This document shows positions 10,577 to 20,041 of a stretch of DNA of 64,000 bases, in pieces. Source of the DNA: an uncultured Sediminibacterium sp. (lineage in GTDB: Bacteria; Bacteroidota; Bacteroidia; Chitinophagales; Chitinophagaceae); contig NZ_CAMLMJ010000004.1 in assembly GCF_946481145.1 (NCBI RefSeq), positions 1-64,000 of the forward strand, given 5' to 3'. The notes under the pieces were generated by a model, which was not told where the DNA came from, did no database searches, and saw nothing but the letters and a program-made list of their open reading frames with translations. Both the position numbers and the translations under genes were made by a program. The first letter of the stretch is position 1. The number at the start of each line of letters is the position of its first letter.

Positions 10577-11623
10577 ATGATCTTCTTCAGGCATATCACT
10601 TTATATTGGCGCTGCCAGCTACTCGGATGGAGTATAGCTGCGCTGTACTGGGCATTAATGGGTATCGCACAACCTGGTTTCAGTGTCGGTTTTGCTTTGC
10701 TTCAATTCGGTACAGATCTGGTCTTATACATTGGCATTACCCATGTTTACCGGAATTTTTCCCGATACTGCCAATGGCAAAGCCTTCCGCTTCGCCCTTT
10801 AATATGGAGAATACTGTTAAGTCTGCCCATTTTAACCGCACTCTATTGCATTGGCACCATCACAAAAATCTACTATATACGTCATTGGTTCATGCCCGGT
10901 TTCGAAATCAGTTTTATGGATTTTGTACGCCCGAATATTACAAGCATTTCAATGGCTGGGGCAAGACTTATGTCGATCTGGCTATTGGCATACCATGGCT
11001 ACCATTATGCACTGCGCGAAATGAACCTTCTGAAAGAAAATGCTGCCTTACAAGTTGCCATTAAGGATGCCCAGCTACAAAATTTGTCTGCACAACTAAA
11101 TCCTCATTTTCTTTTTAACTCACTCAATACAATTAAATCGCTTGTGCCTTCTCAGCCCGACTCGGCCAGAAGAGCCATCGACTTATTGAGTGAATTACTT
11201 CGAACAAGCTTATACAATACCGAACAATCAACCACTACTGTTGGTGAAGAACTGGCACTCATTAAAGATTACCTGGAACTAGAACAACTGCGGATGGAAG
11301 AAAGATTACAGTATTCAATTAATATCGATGATACCTTTTCAAAAATTTCCATACCCACCCTTTCATTGATTACTATGGTAGAAAATGCTGTTAAACATGG
11401 TATCGCCGTACAACAAAATGGCGGCCGTATTGAATTGACCGCCTCCACAAATAATCAAACACATAGTTTTCGCGTGATACATCCGGGCATATTAGGATCG
11501 GGAACAGGCCTCGGCATCCGAAACCTGAAAGAAAGACTGCATTTATTATACCATGAACAGGCTTCCTTTACCATCACAGAAAATAACGGTATGGTTGAAG
11601 CATGTTTAATTATACCTGTATGA
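10577..11623 (+). CDS. LytS-type sensor histidine kinase
   Basis: 348 residues from ATG 10577 (MIFFRHITLYWRC); a TTG nine codons upstream is possible but less likely. About four N-terminal transmembrane segments (to ~residue 150) lack a recognisable ligand domain. Then comes the His_kinase (LytS/YehU) phospho-acceptor helix with LNPHFLFNSLNTIKSL and an ATPase domain with the N box (TMVENAVKHGI) and glycine-rich GSGTGLGIRN. The stop overlaps the start of a LytTR regulator (ATGA), and that gene in turn overlaps an S15-type hydrolase, so sensor, regulator and enzyme are translationally coupled. The stimulus cannot be read from the sequence. Confidence 0.92.
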   Translation: MIFFRHITLYWRCQLLGWSIAALYWALMGIAQPGFSVGFALLQFGTDLVLYIGITHVYRNFSRYCQWQSLPLRPLIWRILLSLPILTALYCIGTITKIYYIRHWFMPGFEISFMDFVRPNITSISMAGARLMSIWLLAYHGYHYALREMNLLKENAALQVAIKDAQLQNLSAQLNPHFLFNSLNTIKSLVPSQPDSARRAIDLLSELLRTSLYNTEQSTTTVGEELALIKDYLELEQLRMEERLQYSINIDDTFSKISIPTLSLITMVENAVKHGIAVQQNGGRIELTASTNNQTHSFRVIHPGILGSGTGLGIRNLKERLHLLYHEQASFTITENNGMVEACLIIPV

Positions 11624-12318
11624 TGAAAATGATCAGAACCATAATCATAGATGATGAAAGGTCTGCCAGACTGGAACTTAAAAGGATACTCTCCGTTTTT
11701 CCTGATATACAGATTATCGGAGAAGCTGCTAATGCCGATGAAGCAGAACTGATCATCAATGAACTGATACCCGACCTCATTTTTCTTGACGTTCAAATGC
11801 CCGGCCGCTCTGGATTTGAGTTACTGGAATCACTTGCCATTGTACCCCTGACCATTTTTGTAACCGCTTACGATAAATACGCTTTTAAAGCTTTTGAAGT
11901 AAGCGCAATCGATTACCTGCTGAAACCAGTCAGAGAAGAACGCCTTACCAGAACCATACTACAGGTAAGGGAAAGATTAAAGCAACAAACCGGCAGATCA
12001 CTCTTCATCAAAGAAGGGAACCGGTATTATTTTATACAATGGACGGATGTTAGCCTGATCGAATCTGCCCATCAATACGTTCGGTTATATACTGCTAATG
12101 GTAAACCTCTTTTAAAAAATTCACTTAAACAAATAGAAGAACAATTACCTCCCAACTTATTCTTCCGGGCAAACAGGTGGCAACTGATTAACCTGCAATT
12201 CATCAGTGAATGCAAAACAGTTCAGGGCATTTTACATGTTCGTCTTTCCGATGAACAAGAAATTATTTTTTCAGAACGACAATCAACCCTATTCCGAAAA
12301 ACACATCCTAATTTATGA
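11620..12318 (+). CDS. LytTR-family response regulator
   Basis: 232 residues from the ATG overlapping the kinase stop. The N-terminal receiver domain has the acidic pair in IIIDDERSA, the phospho-acceptor Asp in DLIFLDVQMPG, and Thr/Lys in FVTAYDKYAF and LLKPVREE. The C-terminal LytTR DNA-binding domain (about residues 130-232) includes SLIESAHQYVRLYT and FFRANRWQLINL. It is the cognate partner of the upstream LytS kinase. Direct targets are unknown; the overlapping hydrolase gene shares the transcript. Confidence 0.93.
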   Translation: MMKMIRTIIIDDERSARLELKRILSVFPDIQIIGEAANADEAELIINELIPDLIFLDVQMPGRSGFELLESLAIVPLTIFVTAYDKYAFKAFEVSAIDYLLKPVREERLTRTILQVRERLKQQTGRSLFIKEGNRYYFIQWTDVSLIESAHQYVRLYTANGKPLLKNSLKQIEEQLPPNLFFRANRWQLINLQFISECKTVQGILHVRLSDEQEIIFSERQSTLFRKTHPNL

Positions 12319-14012
12319 AACAAGTATTCGCATTTATTGTCTGCCTGTTATTTATCTCACAAGGCAGCGGGCAGCGCTATATCATTAACGACAGTGTATT
12401 AATTCATACATCTTATGGCATAACGCTTTCAGCAGTTGTAGTTCGCTCCGCCGATGTCCAGACAAAACAACCTGCCGCCCTTATGTTTTTTATCTATGCA
12501 AATACAGCGCGAAGTATTCAAGAAGCCAAATCTGCGGCCGATCATGGTTATGTTGGCATTGTAGCCGACGCCCGGGGTAAACGCCTCGGAACCGGCAAAA
12601 TTGAACCCTACGAACATGAAGTACAGGATGTAAATGCAGTGATTGAATGGATTACCCATCAACCCTGGAGCGATGGTCGTGTTGGCATGTATGGAGGCAG
12701 TTATTCCGGCTTTGCACAATGGGCCGCTACCAAAAAATTACACAAAGCATTAAAAACCATCGTACCCTACGTAGCTGCAATACCAGGATTGGGTGTACCC
12801 ATGGAAAACAATATATTCCTTACAGCAAATTACCAGTGGCCATTTTATGTTACTACCAGCAACATGTTGGATACAGCTATTAATAACGACTTTCAACGTT
12901 TCAGAAAATTACGCGTCAACTGGTTTTATAGTGGTGTACCTTTTAATCGCATCGACAGTATTGACGGCTTACCCAATCCATGGTTACAGAAATGGTTGAA
13001 ACACCCTTCATTCGACCGTTACTGGCAATCAATGATCCCTTTCAGAAATGAGTATGCCCATATCAACATCCCCGTATTATCCATTACCGGTTATTATGAT
13101 GACGGACAGGTTTCCGCGATGGAATATTTCAGGGAACATTATCGGTATCGTCCGGATGCTGAACATTACCTGGTTATTGGTCCTTATGACCATTTTGGTG
13201 CACAACAAGGAGGAAGAAAAGTTTTGAGAGGATATACAGTAGATTCCGTGGCACTGATCAATACAAGAGAACTTACCTTTCAATGGTTTGATCATATTTT
13301 GAAAGGCAAAGAAAAACCTTCACTCATAAAAGATAAAATCAACTTCCAGCAAATGGGGACAAATACCTGGAAGCATGCTCCTTCATTAAAAAAAATGGAA
13401 GACAGCATCGTTACATTCTACCTTGCTGATAATAAAATGCTTTCAAGGACCAAACCTTCAAAAACAACTTATCACAAACAGGAGATCGACCTGGCAAACC
13501 GCGATCAGTGGACAAACCAGTATTATCCTGATCCAATTATAGAAACATCGATTGATACTACCAGTGGTTTATTTTTTTGGACTGATACGTTTAATGAAGA
13601 CATCACCGTTAGCGGGCAAATTGAAGGTGTTTTAAAAGCCATTATCAATAAGCGTGACATGGATATTGGGTTAACACTTTATGAAGTAATGCCCGATGAA
13701 ACATTCTTTCATCTAACCTATTATATTGGCAGGGCGAGTTATGCTAAAGATATGACCACACGCCGGTTATTAACCCCGGGTAAATTAGCGTCCATCCCCA
13801 TTTCCCGCTCTCGTCTTTTCAGTAAAAAGGTACAGAAAGGCAGCAGGCTATTATTGGTTCTGAATATCAATAAGAATCCATTTTCAGAAGTAAATTATGG
13901 CAGTGGCAAAATTGTAAATACAGAAAGCATAAAAGATGCGGGCAAACCGCTTTCCATTCAATGGAGTAATGAGAGCTTTATACAACTTGGCATCAGCTCA
14001 CTTAAAAAATAA
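12315..14012 (+). CDS. CocE/NonD (S15-like) exported hydrolase
   Basis: 565 residues with a signal peptide (MKQVFAFIVCLLFISQGSG). Alpha/beta-hydrolase fold of the X-Pro dipeptidyl-peptidase/cocaine-esterase type: nucleophile in GMYGGSYSGFAQW, Asp in TGYYDDGQ, His in GPYDHFG. A C-terminal jelly-roll domain follows (ITVSGQIEG, then IPISRSRLF). It overlaps the LytTR gene by ATGA, an unusual link between a two-component system and an esterase/peptidase. Family members act on esters, amides or Xaa-Pro dipeptides; the substrate is not predictable here. Confidence 0.87.
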   Translation: MKQVFAFIVCLLFISQGSGQRYIINDSVLIHTSYGITLSAVVVRSADVQTKQPAALMFFIYANTARSIQEAKSAADHGYVGIVADARGKRLGTGKIEPYEHEVQDVNAVIEWITHQPWSDGRVGMYGGSYSGFAQWAATKKLHKALKTIVPYVAAIPGLGVPMENNIFLTANYQWPFYVTTSNMLDTAINNDFQRFRKLRVNWFYSGVPFNRIDSIDGLPNPWLQKWLKHPSFDRYWQSMIPFRNEYAHINIPVLSITGYYDDGQVSAMEYFREHYRYRPDAEHYLVIGPYDHFGAQQGGRKVLRGYTVDSVALINTRELTFQWFDHILKGKEKPSLIKDKINFQQMGTNTWKHAPSLKKMEDSIVTFYLADNKMLSRTKPSKTTYHKQEIDLANRDQWTNQYYPDPIIETSIDTTSGLFFWTDTFNEDITVSGQIEGVLKAIINKRDMDIGLTLYEVMPDETFFHLTYYIGRASYAKDMTTRRLLTPGKLASIPISRSRLFSKKVQKGSRLLLVLNINKNPFSEVNYGSGKIVNTESIKDAGKPLSIQWSNESFIQLGISSLKK

Positions 14013-14096
14013 TATCCATTATACCCTCATTTTACTATTCCTTGTTGATCATGCACGGCAAGTGCTGTATATTTACTTTGCATGATATAACAAACT

Positions 14097-14840
14097 ATGA
14101 GAAAACTATATCAATATTTATTGCTTGTCTTCGCCATACTGCCATCTGCTGTTTTTTCAATGGCCGGCACAGATACCGTATACCAATCTGATCAACTCAT
14201 TATTACCCGGCTTGCCAAACATAGCTATGTACATACCAGCTACCTGTATACCAACAGTTTTGGTAAAGTACCCTGTAATGGCATGATTGTACTCAATAAA
14301 AAAGAAGCAATCGTTTTTGACACTCCGGCTAATGATACCAGTACAACAGAGCTGATAAACTGGATTGAAAAGCAAGCAAAATGCAACATCAAAGCTGTTA
14401 TACCTACGCATTATCATGAAGACTGCTTGGGCGGACTCAAAGCTTTTCATCATCTGAATATTCTTTCTTATGCTAGTAAAACAACCATCGCATTGGCAAG
14501 GGAACAGAAATCTACTATTCCAAAAAATGCCTTTGCGGATCAGTTGGAACTAACCGTGGGTGGCGATAAAATATATACCCGGTTTTTTGGTGAAGGACAT
14601 ACCAAAGACAATGTAGTTGCCTACTTCCCTACCGACCAGATACTATTTGGCGGATGCCTGATTAAGGAAATAAATGCCACGAAAGGCTGGGTGGGCGATG
14701 CAAATGAAAAAGCATGGCCGGTTACAGTAAAACAAATAAAAAAGAAATATCCTGGAGTAAAAATAGTGATCCCTGGGCATGGTGAGCCCGGCAATAAATC
14801 GTTACTCGATTATACGATCCGCTTATTCAGTACAGAATAA
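14097..14840 (+). CDS. Subclass B1 metallo-beta-lactamase
   Basis: 247 residues with signal peptide MRKLYQYLLLVFAILPSAVF. The full B1 zinc site is present: H105, H107 and D109 in THYHEDCLGG, H168 in GEGHTKDN, C187 in FGGCLIK and H228 in IPGHGEPG. The Cys ligand together with Lys190 of CLIK (substrate carboxylate binding) separates B1 enzymes from B3 and from glyoxalase-type members. The organisation resembles the chromosomal Bacteroidota enzymes (BlaB/IND/CcrA group). Such enzymes hydrolyse penicillins, cephalosporins and carbapenems in the periplasm; activity here is inferred from conserved residues only. It is a single gene with no adjacent resistance or mobility genes, so it is probably intrinsic. 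Confidence 0.9.
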   Translation: MRKLYQYLLLVFAILPSAVFSMAGTDTVYQSDQLIITRLAKHSYVHTSYLYTNSFGKVPCNGMIVLNKKEAIVFDTPANDTSTTELINWIEKQAKCNIKAVIPTHYHEDCLGGLKAFHHLNILSYASKTTIALAREQKSTIPKNAFADQLELTVGGDKIYTRFFGEGHTKDNVVAYFPTDQILFGGCLIKEINATKGWVGDANEKAWPVTVKQIKKKYPGVKIVIPGHGEPGNKSLLDYTIRLFSTE

Positions 14841-14927
14841 TTTATACGACATAAAGTACTATTTGATCTTCATACTTCAATTTTTATTAAATTGAATGCT
14901 AATCATATACCCTTTGATTTATTTGCC

Positions 14928-17336
14928 ATGAAGAAACTGTACAGTTTATTGATTGCTTTTGCAATAACAAATCCCATTTTTGCCCAGGTTTCAAAAGCTC
15001 CTGCCTATCCGCTGATTACCCACGATCCCTATTTCAGTATCTGGAGTTTTTCAGACAAACTCAATGAATCGGTTACCAAACACTGGACAGGCGCCGATCA
15101 TTCATTGCTGGGCTATATTGATGTGGATGGCAAATTGTATAAATTCCTGGGAGCCCCACCCAAAAAATTACAACCACTATTACCCAATAGCGATTTACAA
15201 GGATACGATTGCAGGTATACTGAACAAAAACCTGCTGAAAACTGGTTCAGTCCGGAGTTTGATGACAGCCAATGGAAAAATGGACTGGGCATGTTTGGCT
15301 CAAAGAATATGGATGCCGTTACTGAATGGAACTCAAGAGAAATTTGGTTTCGAAGAACCTTCAATGTTACCAACAATGATTTTAATGAATTATTACTTAC
15401 CCTTAAGTATGACGATAATATCAAAGTATTCCTGAATGGTGAAAAAATTTATGAAGCCGGCTGTTGCTCTTCTAATAAGGAGATCATACTCCAAAATGAA
15501 ATCAAACAAAAAATAAAAGCCGGAAAAAATACTTTGGCAGTGTATTGTGAAAATACCGGAGGCCCGGGCATCATTGATATTGGACTCTACAACAGGTTAC
15601 CAGATGAGCCTGTTACACAAGCCCTACAAACAAGTGTAAACATTACTGCTACCCAAACAAAATACCAATTTACCTGCGGGCCGGTTAATTTAAACGTCGA
15701 CTTTCTATCTCCCTTACTAGCTAATAATATTGACTTATACGCACGTCCAATTAGCTTCATTAATTTCAATGCAAAAGCTACGGATGGTAAAGCGCATTCA
15801 GTAAAGATTTATTTTAATAGCAGTGCAGACATCGCACGAAATAAAACGAATCAACCTGCAAGTACCACTGTAAGCAAGTATGGTTCCTTATTTATTCAAA
15901 CAACAGGTACCAATGCCCAGCAGGTATTAAAAAGAAAAGGAGACGATGTTCGGATCGATTGGGGCTATGCTTATCTCGCGATAAAAGATGAAAAAGGAAT
16001 TCAGCTATCTGAACAAAGTGGCAATCCTTCAGTCAATTCAGTTGCTGATAAATGTTCACTTAAAATCGATTATGGAAAACTTAGTGCTACTCCGGTTTCA
16101 AAAACGGTTTTATTGGCTTATGATGATCTATTTTCCATCCAATATTTCAATGAAAACCTTAAAGCCTGGTGGAAGAAAAATTTCGCTTCAACCGAAGAGA
16201 TGTTGAAAAAATCTATCGAGGAATATGCCTCGATAGTTAAACTATGCAACCAATTCGACCAACAGCTATATACAGATGCATTGAAAGCAGGCGGTGAAAA
16301 TTATGCACGTTTATGTGTACTCGCCTATCGCGAATCACTGGCAGCACATAAACTTGTAAGAGGCGCAAATGATGAAATCTTATTTCCACAGAAAGAAAAC
16401 TTTAGTAACGGATCTATCTGGACGGTTGATGTTACCTACCCTTCTGCTCCTTTAACTCTTTTATACAATCCGGCTTTATTGAAAGGGATGGTAGCGCCTA
16501 TTATGACTTATAGCGAATCGGGCAAATGGACCAAACCCTTTCCTGCACATGATTTAGGTACTTATCCATTAGCAAATGGACAAACCTATGGGGAAGATAT
16601 GCCTGTTGAGGAATCGGGAAATATGATCATTCTCACGGCAGCAATTTGTAAAGCTGAAAAGAACTATACGTTTGCAAAAGATCATTGGCCTTTGTTAAGT
16701 CAATGGGTTGAATTTTTGAATAAAGATGGATTTGATCCTGCCAACCAATTGTGTACCGATGATTTTGCCGGACACCTTGCCCGCAATACCAATTTATCGA
16801 TGAAAGCCATTGTAGGTATTGGTGCCTACGCTCAAATGGCAAGACAACTCGGTAAAACAGCGGAAGCAAACAGGTATGAAAAAATTGCAAAAGACTATGC
16901 CCTTAAATGGATGCAGATGGCAGATGATGGAGATCATTACACGCTTACATTTGACAATAAAGGAACCTGGAGCCAGAAATACAACCTGGTGTGGGATAAG
17001 CTGCTCAACATGAACCTCTTTCCTGCTGCAGTGTATGAAAAAGAAGTGAAGTACTATCTCACCAAACAAAATAAGTACGGACTGCCCTTAGACAGTCGCA
17101 GAACTTATACCAAGAGCGACTGGATTGTTTGGACATCCGTACTCGCATCTAAAGAGAAAGATTTTAAAGCCTTGATTGACCCGGTATACAAATATGCCAT
17201 CGAAACCCCAAGTCGGGTTCCACTCAGCGACTGGCATGAAACAACAGACGGCAAACAAGTTGGCTTTCAGGCAAGAAGCGTAGTAGGTGGATATTTCATT
17301 AAAGTACTCGAGAAAAAGTGGGGGAATAGACCATAG
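14928..17336 (+). CDS. Glutaminase A-like glycoside-hydrolase-fold protein (DUF4964/5127/4965/1793 type)
   Basis: 802 residues from ATG 14928 with signal peptide MKKLYSLLIAFAITNPIFAQ; an upstream ATG (14892) would put 12 residues before the signal. Regions in order: an N-terminal segment (YPLITHDPYFSIWSFSDKLN), a beta domain with jelly-roll character (about 80-200), DUF5127-like sandwich, and an (alpha/alpha) barrel C-terminus with LPLDSRRTYTKSDWIVW and GFQARSVVGGYFIKVL. Fungal and bacterial relatives are annotated as glutaminase A, but the activity of bacterial members is not settled. Monocistronic, ending at a bidirectional terminator before rplL. Confidence 0.85.
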   Translation: MKKLYSLLIAFAITNPIFAQVSKAPAYPLITHDPYFSIWSFSDKLNESVTKHWTGADHSLLGYIDVDGKLYKFLGAPPKKLQPLLPNSDLQGYDCRYTEQKPAENWFSPEFDDSQWKNGLGMFGSKNMDAVTEWNSREIWFRRTFNVTNNDFNELLLTLKYDDNIKVFLNGEKIYEAGCCSSNKEIILQNEIKQKIKAGKNTLAVYCENTGGPGIIDIGLYNRLPDEPVTQALQTSVNITATQTKYQFTCGPVNLNVDFLSPLLANNIDLYARPISFINFNAKATDGKAHSVKIYFNSSADIARNKTNQPASTTVSKYGSLFIQTTGTNAQQVLKRKGDDVRIDWGYAYLAIKDEKGIQLSEQSGNPSVNSVADKCSLKIDYGKLSATPVSKTVLLAYDDLFSIQYFNENLKAWWKKNFASTEEMLKKSIEEYASIVKLCNQFDQQLYTDALKAGGENYARLCVLAYRESLAAHKLVRGANDEILFPQKENFSNGSIWTVDVTYPSAPLTLLYNPALLKGMVAPIMTYSESGKWTKPFPAHDLGTYPLANGQTYGEDMPVEESGNMIILTAAICKAEKNYTFAKDHWPLLSQWVEFLNKDGFDPANQLCTDDFAGHLARNTNLSMKAIVGIGAYAQMARQLGKTAEANRYEKIAKDYALKWMQMADDGDHYTLTFDNKGTWSQKYNLVWDKLLNMNLFPAAVYEKEVKYYLTKQNKYGLPLDSRRTYTKSDWIVWTSVLASKEKDFKALIDPVYKYAIETPSRVPLSDWHETTDGKQVGFQARSVVGGYFIKVLEKKWGNRP

Positions 17337-17360
17337 TCTATGGCCTACCCCCTACAAAAA

Positions 17361-17383
17361 AGCCGCCCCAAATTGGAGCGGCT
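17361..17383. terminator. Bidirectional intrinsic terminator between the glutaminase-like gene and rplL
   Basis: AGCCGC (17361-17366) pairs with GCGGCT (17378-17383). A-rich sequence lies on the left and TATATTTTTT on the right, so it can end transcription from both sides. The genes converge here. Confidence 0.8.
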
Positions 17384-17410
17384 ATATTTTTTGCTTAACA
17401 GCTTGTGAAA

Positions 17411-17785
17411 TTACTTCACTTCTACTTCAGCACCAGCTTCTTTCAGCTTAGCAACGATATCGTCAGCTTCAGCTTTAGAGATACCCTCTTTTACTGGTTT
17501 TGGAGCACCGTCAACCAGGTCTTTTGCTTCTTTCAGTCCAAGACCAGTCAGTTCTTTCACGATTTTAACTACGTTCAGTTTGCTAGCACCACCGTTAACG
17601 AGTACAACATCGAAAGATGTTTTCTCTTCAGCAGCAGCAGCTCCACCGCCGTCGCCAGCAGCAACTACAACTGCAGCAGCAGCTGGTTCAATACCGTAAT
17701 CAGCTTTCAATACATCAGCTAATTCCTGAACTTCTTTTACTGTTAAGCCTACTAATGTTTCGGCTAATGCTTTTACGTCTGCCAT
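17411..17785 (-). CDS. rplL: Ribosomal protein bL12 (L7/L12)
   Basis: 124 residues. N-terminal dimerisation domain ([20 protein letters not shown]), an Ala/Gly-rich hinge near residues 37-53, and a C-terminal factor-binding domain with [20 protein letters not shown]. It forms the ribosomal stalk with L10. It is the last gene of the rplKAJL group; in most bacteria rpoB follows, but here rpoB is 15.5 kb away and rplL is closed by a strong terminator. Confidence 0.98.
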   Translation of the reverse strand: MADVKALAETLVGLTVKEVQELADVLKADYGIEPAAAAVVVAAGDGGGAAAAEEKTSFDVVLVNGGASKLNVVKIVKELTGLGLKEAKDLVDGAPKPVKEGISKAEADDIVAKLKEAGAEVEVK

Positions 17786-17811
17786 TTTGTTTCAATTTTT
17801 TCCGGCTTCAT

Positions 17812-17828
17812 ATTCGCCTCAGGCGAAT
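17812..17828. repeat. Short palindrome ATTCGCCT-C-AGGCGAAT
   Basis: Eight-base arms around one base, 27 bp before the rplL start. It shares its CGCCT(G/C)AGGCG core with the larger palindrome at 62473-62517. Confidence 0.6.
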
Positions 17829-17864
17829 CCGTCGGATGTTTTAAAAAAATTTGATACCTATATT

Positions 17865-18006
17865 AATTTGAAAATTTGGGAATTTGAAAATTTGAAAATG
17901 TCAAATTCTTTGTTTTCAGTTAATAAAATTTACTTGAAAATTGATTTTTGAAATTTTGAGCTGGTATTCCCATTTTCAAATTTTCAAATTCCCAAATTTT
18001 CAAATT
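17865..18006. repeat. Facing GAAAATTTG / CAAATTTTC arrays between rplJ and rplL
   Basis: The left arm 17865-17900 is built of TTTGAAAAT units; the right arm 17971-18006 is the complement. The right arm stops two bases before the rplJ stop codon. The structure would fold within the rplJL transcript and could change the rplJ:rplL ratio. Same family at 31292-31442 and 33299-33432. Confidence 0.75.
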
Positions 18007-18008
18007 GA

Positions 18009-18527
18009 TTATTCAGCGCTCGCTGTAGTTTCAGCCTGCTTCTCGTGGTGGTGCAATAATGCAGCCAGTACACGTTTAGCAGGTGATTGCAGCAATCCGA
18101 TTACTTCACCGATCAATTCATTCTTAGTCTTGATCTGAGTAAGTGTTTTCAGGTTATTATCGCCAGTGTAAATATCACCATTGATAAATGCTGCTTTCAA
18201 TACAGGTCTTTCACCATTGCTGGCTTTACGGAAAGAGCTGATAATTAATGCTGGTTCTTTAGGGTTCTCAGAAAACATCAATGCAGTTACATTGTGCAGA
18301 GAATCATAAATACCGGCATATTTTTCTGCATCCAAAGACTCAAGCGCCTTACGGATCAGGGTGTTTTTAGCTACTTTCATCTCTACCTGCTTATCGAAGC
18401 AGCTACGACGCAAAGTAGACACTTGTGCTACAGTCAACGATTCAGTATCGGTGATGTAGAAGTTATTGTATTGAGCGAATTTCTCTTTCAGAATTTCGAT
18501 CACCTCATTTTTTTGATCTTTTGTCAT
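18009..18527 (-). CDS. rplJ: Ribosomal protein uL10
   Basis: 172 residues: rRNA-binding N-terminal domain (FAQYNNFYITDTESLTVAQV) and C-terminal helix that carries L7/L12 dimers (EVIGLLQSPAKRVLAALLHH). Second-last gene of the stalk operon; separated from rplL by a 220-bp region largely made of inverted repeat arrays. Confidence 0.98.
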   Translation of the reverse strand: MTKDQKNEVIEILKEKFAQYNNFYITDTESLTVAQVSTLRRSCFDKQVEMKVAKNTLIRKALESLDAEKYAGIYDSLHNVTALMFSENPKEPALIISSFRKASNGERPVLKAAFINGDIYTGDNNLKTLTQIKTKNELIGEVIGLLQSPAKRVLAALLHHHEKQAETTASAE

Positions 18528-18587
18528 ATCTGATCTTTTTTAAAAACCCAGGTCATTTCCCCACTGTAACGCGAGGATCACTGGGAA

Positions 18588-19280
18588 TTAGTTCATTAAT
18601 GATTTGGTGTCTAAAGCGATACCAGGGCTCATGGTGCTGGCCATGCTTACGCCTTTCAGGTATACACCTTTGGCAGAAGATGGTTTCAGCTTGATGATTG
18701 CATTGATCAGTTCAGCACTGTTCTCTGCAATTTTCTCAGGAGCAAATGATACACGTCCAATAGAAGCGTGAACAATACCTGCTTTATCAACCTTAAAGGC
18801 GATCTTACCACCCTTAACCTCATTTACTGCAGCAGCAACATCGTTGGTTACAGTACCGGTTTTAGGGTTTGGCATCAGGTTACGTGGACCTAACACTTTA
18901 CCAAGCTTACCTATTTTAGGCATAACAGCCGGTGTAGCGATGATCACATCGATATCTGTCCAACCACCTTCAATTTTGGTGATGAACTCATCCAATCCAA
19001 CAAAATCAGCACCAGCTTCTTTTGCAGATGCTTCTTTATCAGGCGTACAAAGTACCAGTACTTTTTTAGTTTTACCAGTACCATGCGGTAATGATACAGT
19101 ACCACGAACCTGCTGATCTGCTTTCTTAGGGTCTACACCCAGACGAATATGCAGGTCTACAGAGCTATCAAATTTGGTACAGTTGATTTCTTTTACAAGT
19201 GTAGAGGCTTCTTTCAGGGAATAAGCTTTATTCTTATCCACCTTTACCGCTGCTACTTTTCTTTTCTTAGTCAGTGACAT
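18588..19280 (-). CDS. rplA: Ribosomal protein uL1
   Basis: 230 residues, two-domain L1 fold with signature motifs [12 protein letters not shown] and [20 protein letters not shown]. It binds 23S rRNA at the L1 stalk and in many bacteria represses its own operon. Located 26 bp downstream of rplK. Confidence 0.98.
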   Translation of the reverse strand: MSLTKKRKVAAVKVDKNKAYSLKEASTLVKEINCTKFDSSVDLHIRLGVDPKKADQQVRGTVSLPHGTGKTKKVLVLCTPDKEASAKEAGADFVGLDEFITKIEGGWTDIDVIIATPAVMPKIGKLGKVLGPRNLMPNPKTGTVTNDVAAAVNEVKGGKIAFKVDKAGIVHASIGRVSFAPEKIAENSAELINAIIKLKPSSAKGVYLKGVSMASTMSPGIALDTKSLMN

Positions 19281-19306
19281 TTTTTACAGATTAAAAGGTG
19301 AATAGA

Positions 19307-19753
19307 TTAATTGTTTTCCCAAGGGGCTTTACCTTCTACAGTTAAACCCATACTACGTGCAGTACCCGCAACCATGCTCATCGCACTGTTAAGCGTAAAT
19401 GCATTCAGGTCAGACATCTTGTCTTTAGCGATAACTTCAACCTGATCCCAGGTTACTTTACCAACTTTCTGACGATTACTTTCCTTAGAACCTTTCTGGA
19501 TTTTTGCGGCTTCCATTAATTGAACCGCAGCAGGAGCAGTTTTGATGATGAAGTCGAAAGACTTATCAGCATAAACAGTAATTAAAACAGGTACTACTTT
19601 ACCCATTTTATCCTGGGTTCTGGCATTAAACTGCTTACAGAACTCCATGATGTTGATACCCTTTGAACCAAGGGCTGGACCTACGGGAGGTGCTGGATTG
19701 GCTTGACCGCCTTTAACCTGCAACTTCACATAGCCGGTGATTTCTTTGGCCAT
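19307..19753 (-). CDS. rplK: Ribosomal protein uL11
   Basis: 148 residues with the L11 N-terminal signature ([20 protein letters not shown]) and rRNA-binding C-terminal domain ([12 protein letters not shown]). First gene of the rplKAJL operon, preceded by its own promoter at 19843-19874, since nusG is 10.7 kb upstream instead of adjacent. Confidence 0.98.
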   Translation of the reverse strand: MAKEITGYVKLQVKGGQANPAPPVGPALGSKGINIMEFCKQFNARTQDKMGKVVPVLITVYADKSFDFIIKTAPAAVQLMEAAKIQKGSKESNRQKVGKVTWDQVEVIAKDKMSDLNAFTLNSAMSMVAGTARSMGLTVEGKAPWENN

Positions 19754-19842
19754 TGCTTTTTGATTTAATTGGTTATAACGTCCCGCCTATGGCTGGACTC
19801 CCAAACTCAATCATTCTTTCAAAAAAAGAACTTTTGGGGCGG

Positions 19843-19874
19843 CAAAGGTAAGGAGGATGGGCGGGATTTCAAAG
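19843..19874 (-). promoter_or_regulatory. Predicted rplK operon promoter
   Basis: Minus-strand -7 element TACCTTTG (19843-19850) with TTTG/TTG at 19870-19873 and a 19-nt spacer. Same octamer and spacing as before rpoB. Confidence 0.7.
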
Positions 19875-19888
19875 AAAAAGCGCAGAAA

Positions 19889-20038
19889 AGCTGCAAGCTG
19901 CAGGCTACAAGCTACGAGCATTGGAAGAAATATCAGCTAATGCATTGATTATCAATAAAAAAGCAACCGACCATTCGGCCAATTGCTTTCTCTAATTATT
20001 CCTTGAAGCTTGAGGCTTGCAGCTTGCAGCTTGTAGCT
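19889..20038. repeat. AGCTGCAAGCTACAAG arrays facing each other
   Basis: The left arm 19889-19918 (AGCTGCAAGCTGCAGGCTAC type) and right arm 20001-20038 (complementary AGCTTGCAGCTTG type) bracket the terminator at 19960-19989. The right arm ends three bases before the stop of the DUF4920 gene. Related arrays: 10373-10393, 31526-31618, 33924-34030 and 34170-34211. Confidence 0.7.
19960..19989 (-). terminator. Intrinsic terminator of the DUF4920 gene
   Basis: AAAGCAA (19960-19966) pairs with TTGCTTT (19983-19989) with a further CCGA/TCGG inner stem; on the minus strand the hairpin is followed by a T run. Confidence 0.7.
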
Positions 20039-20041
20039 CTC

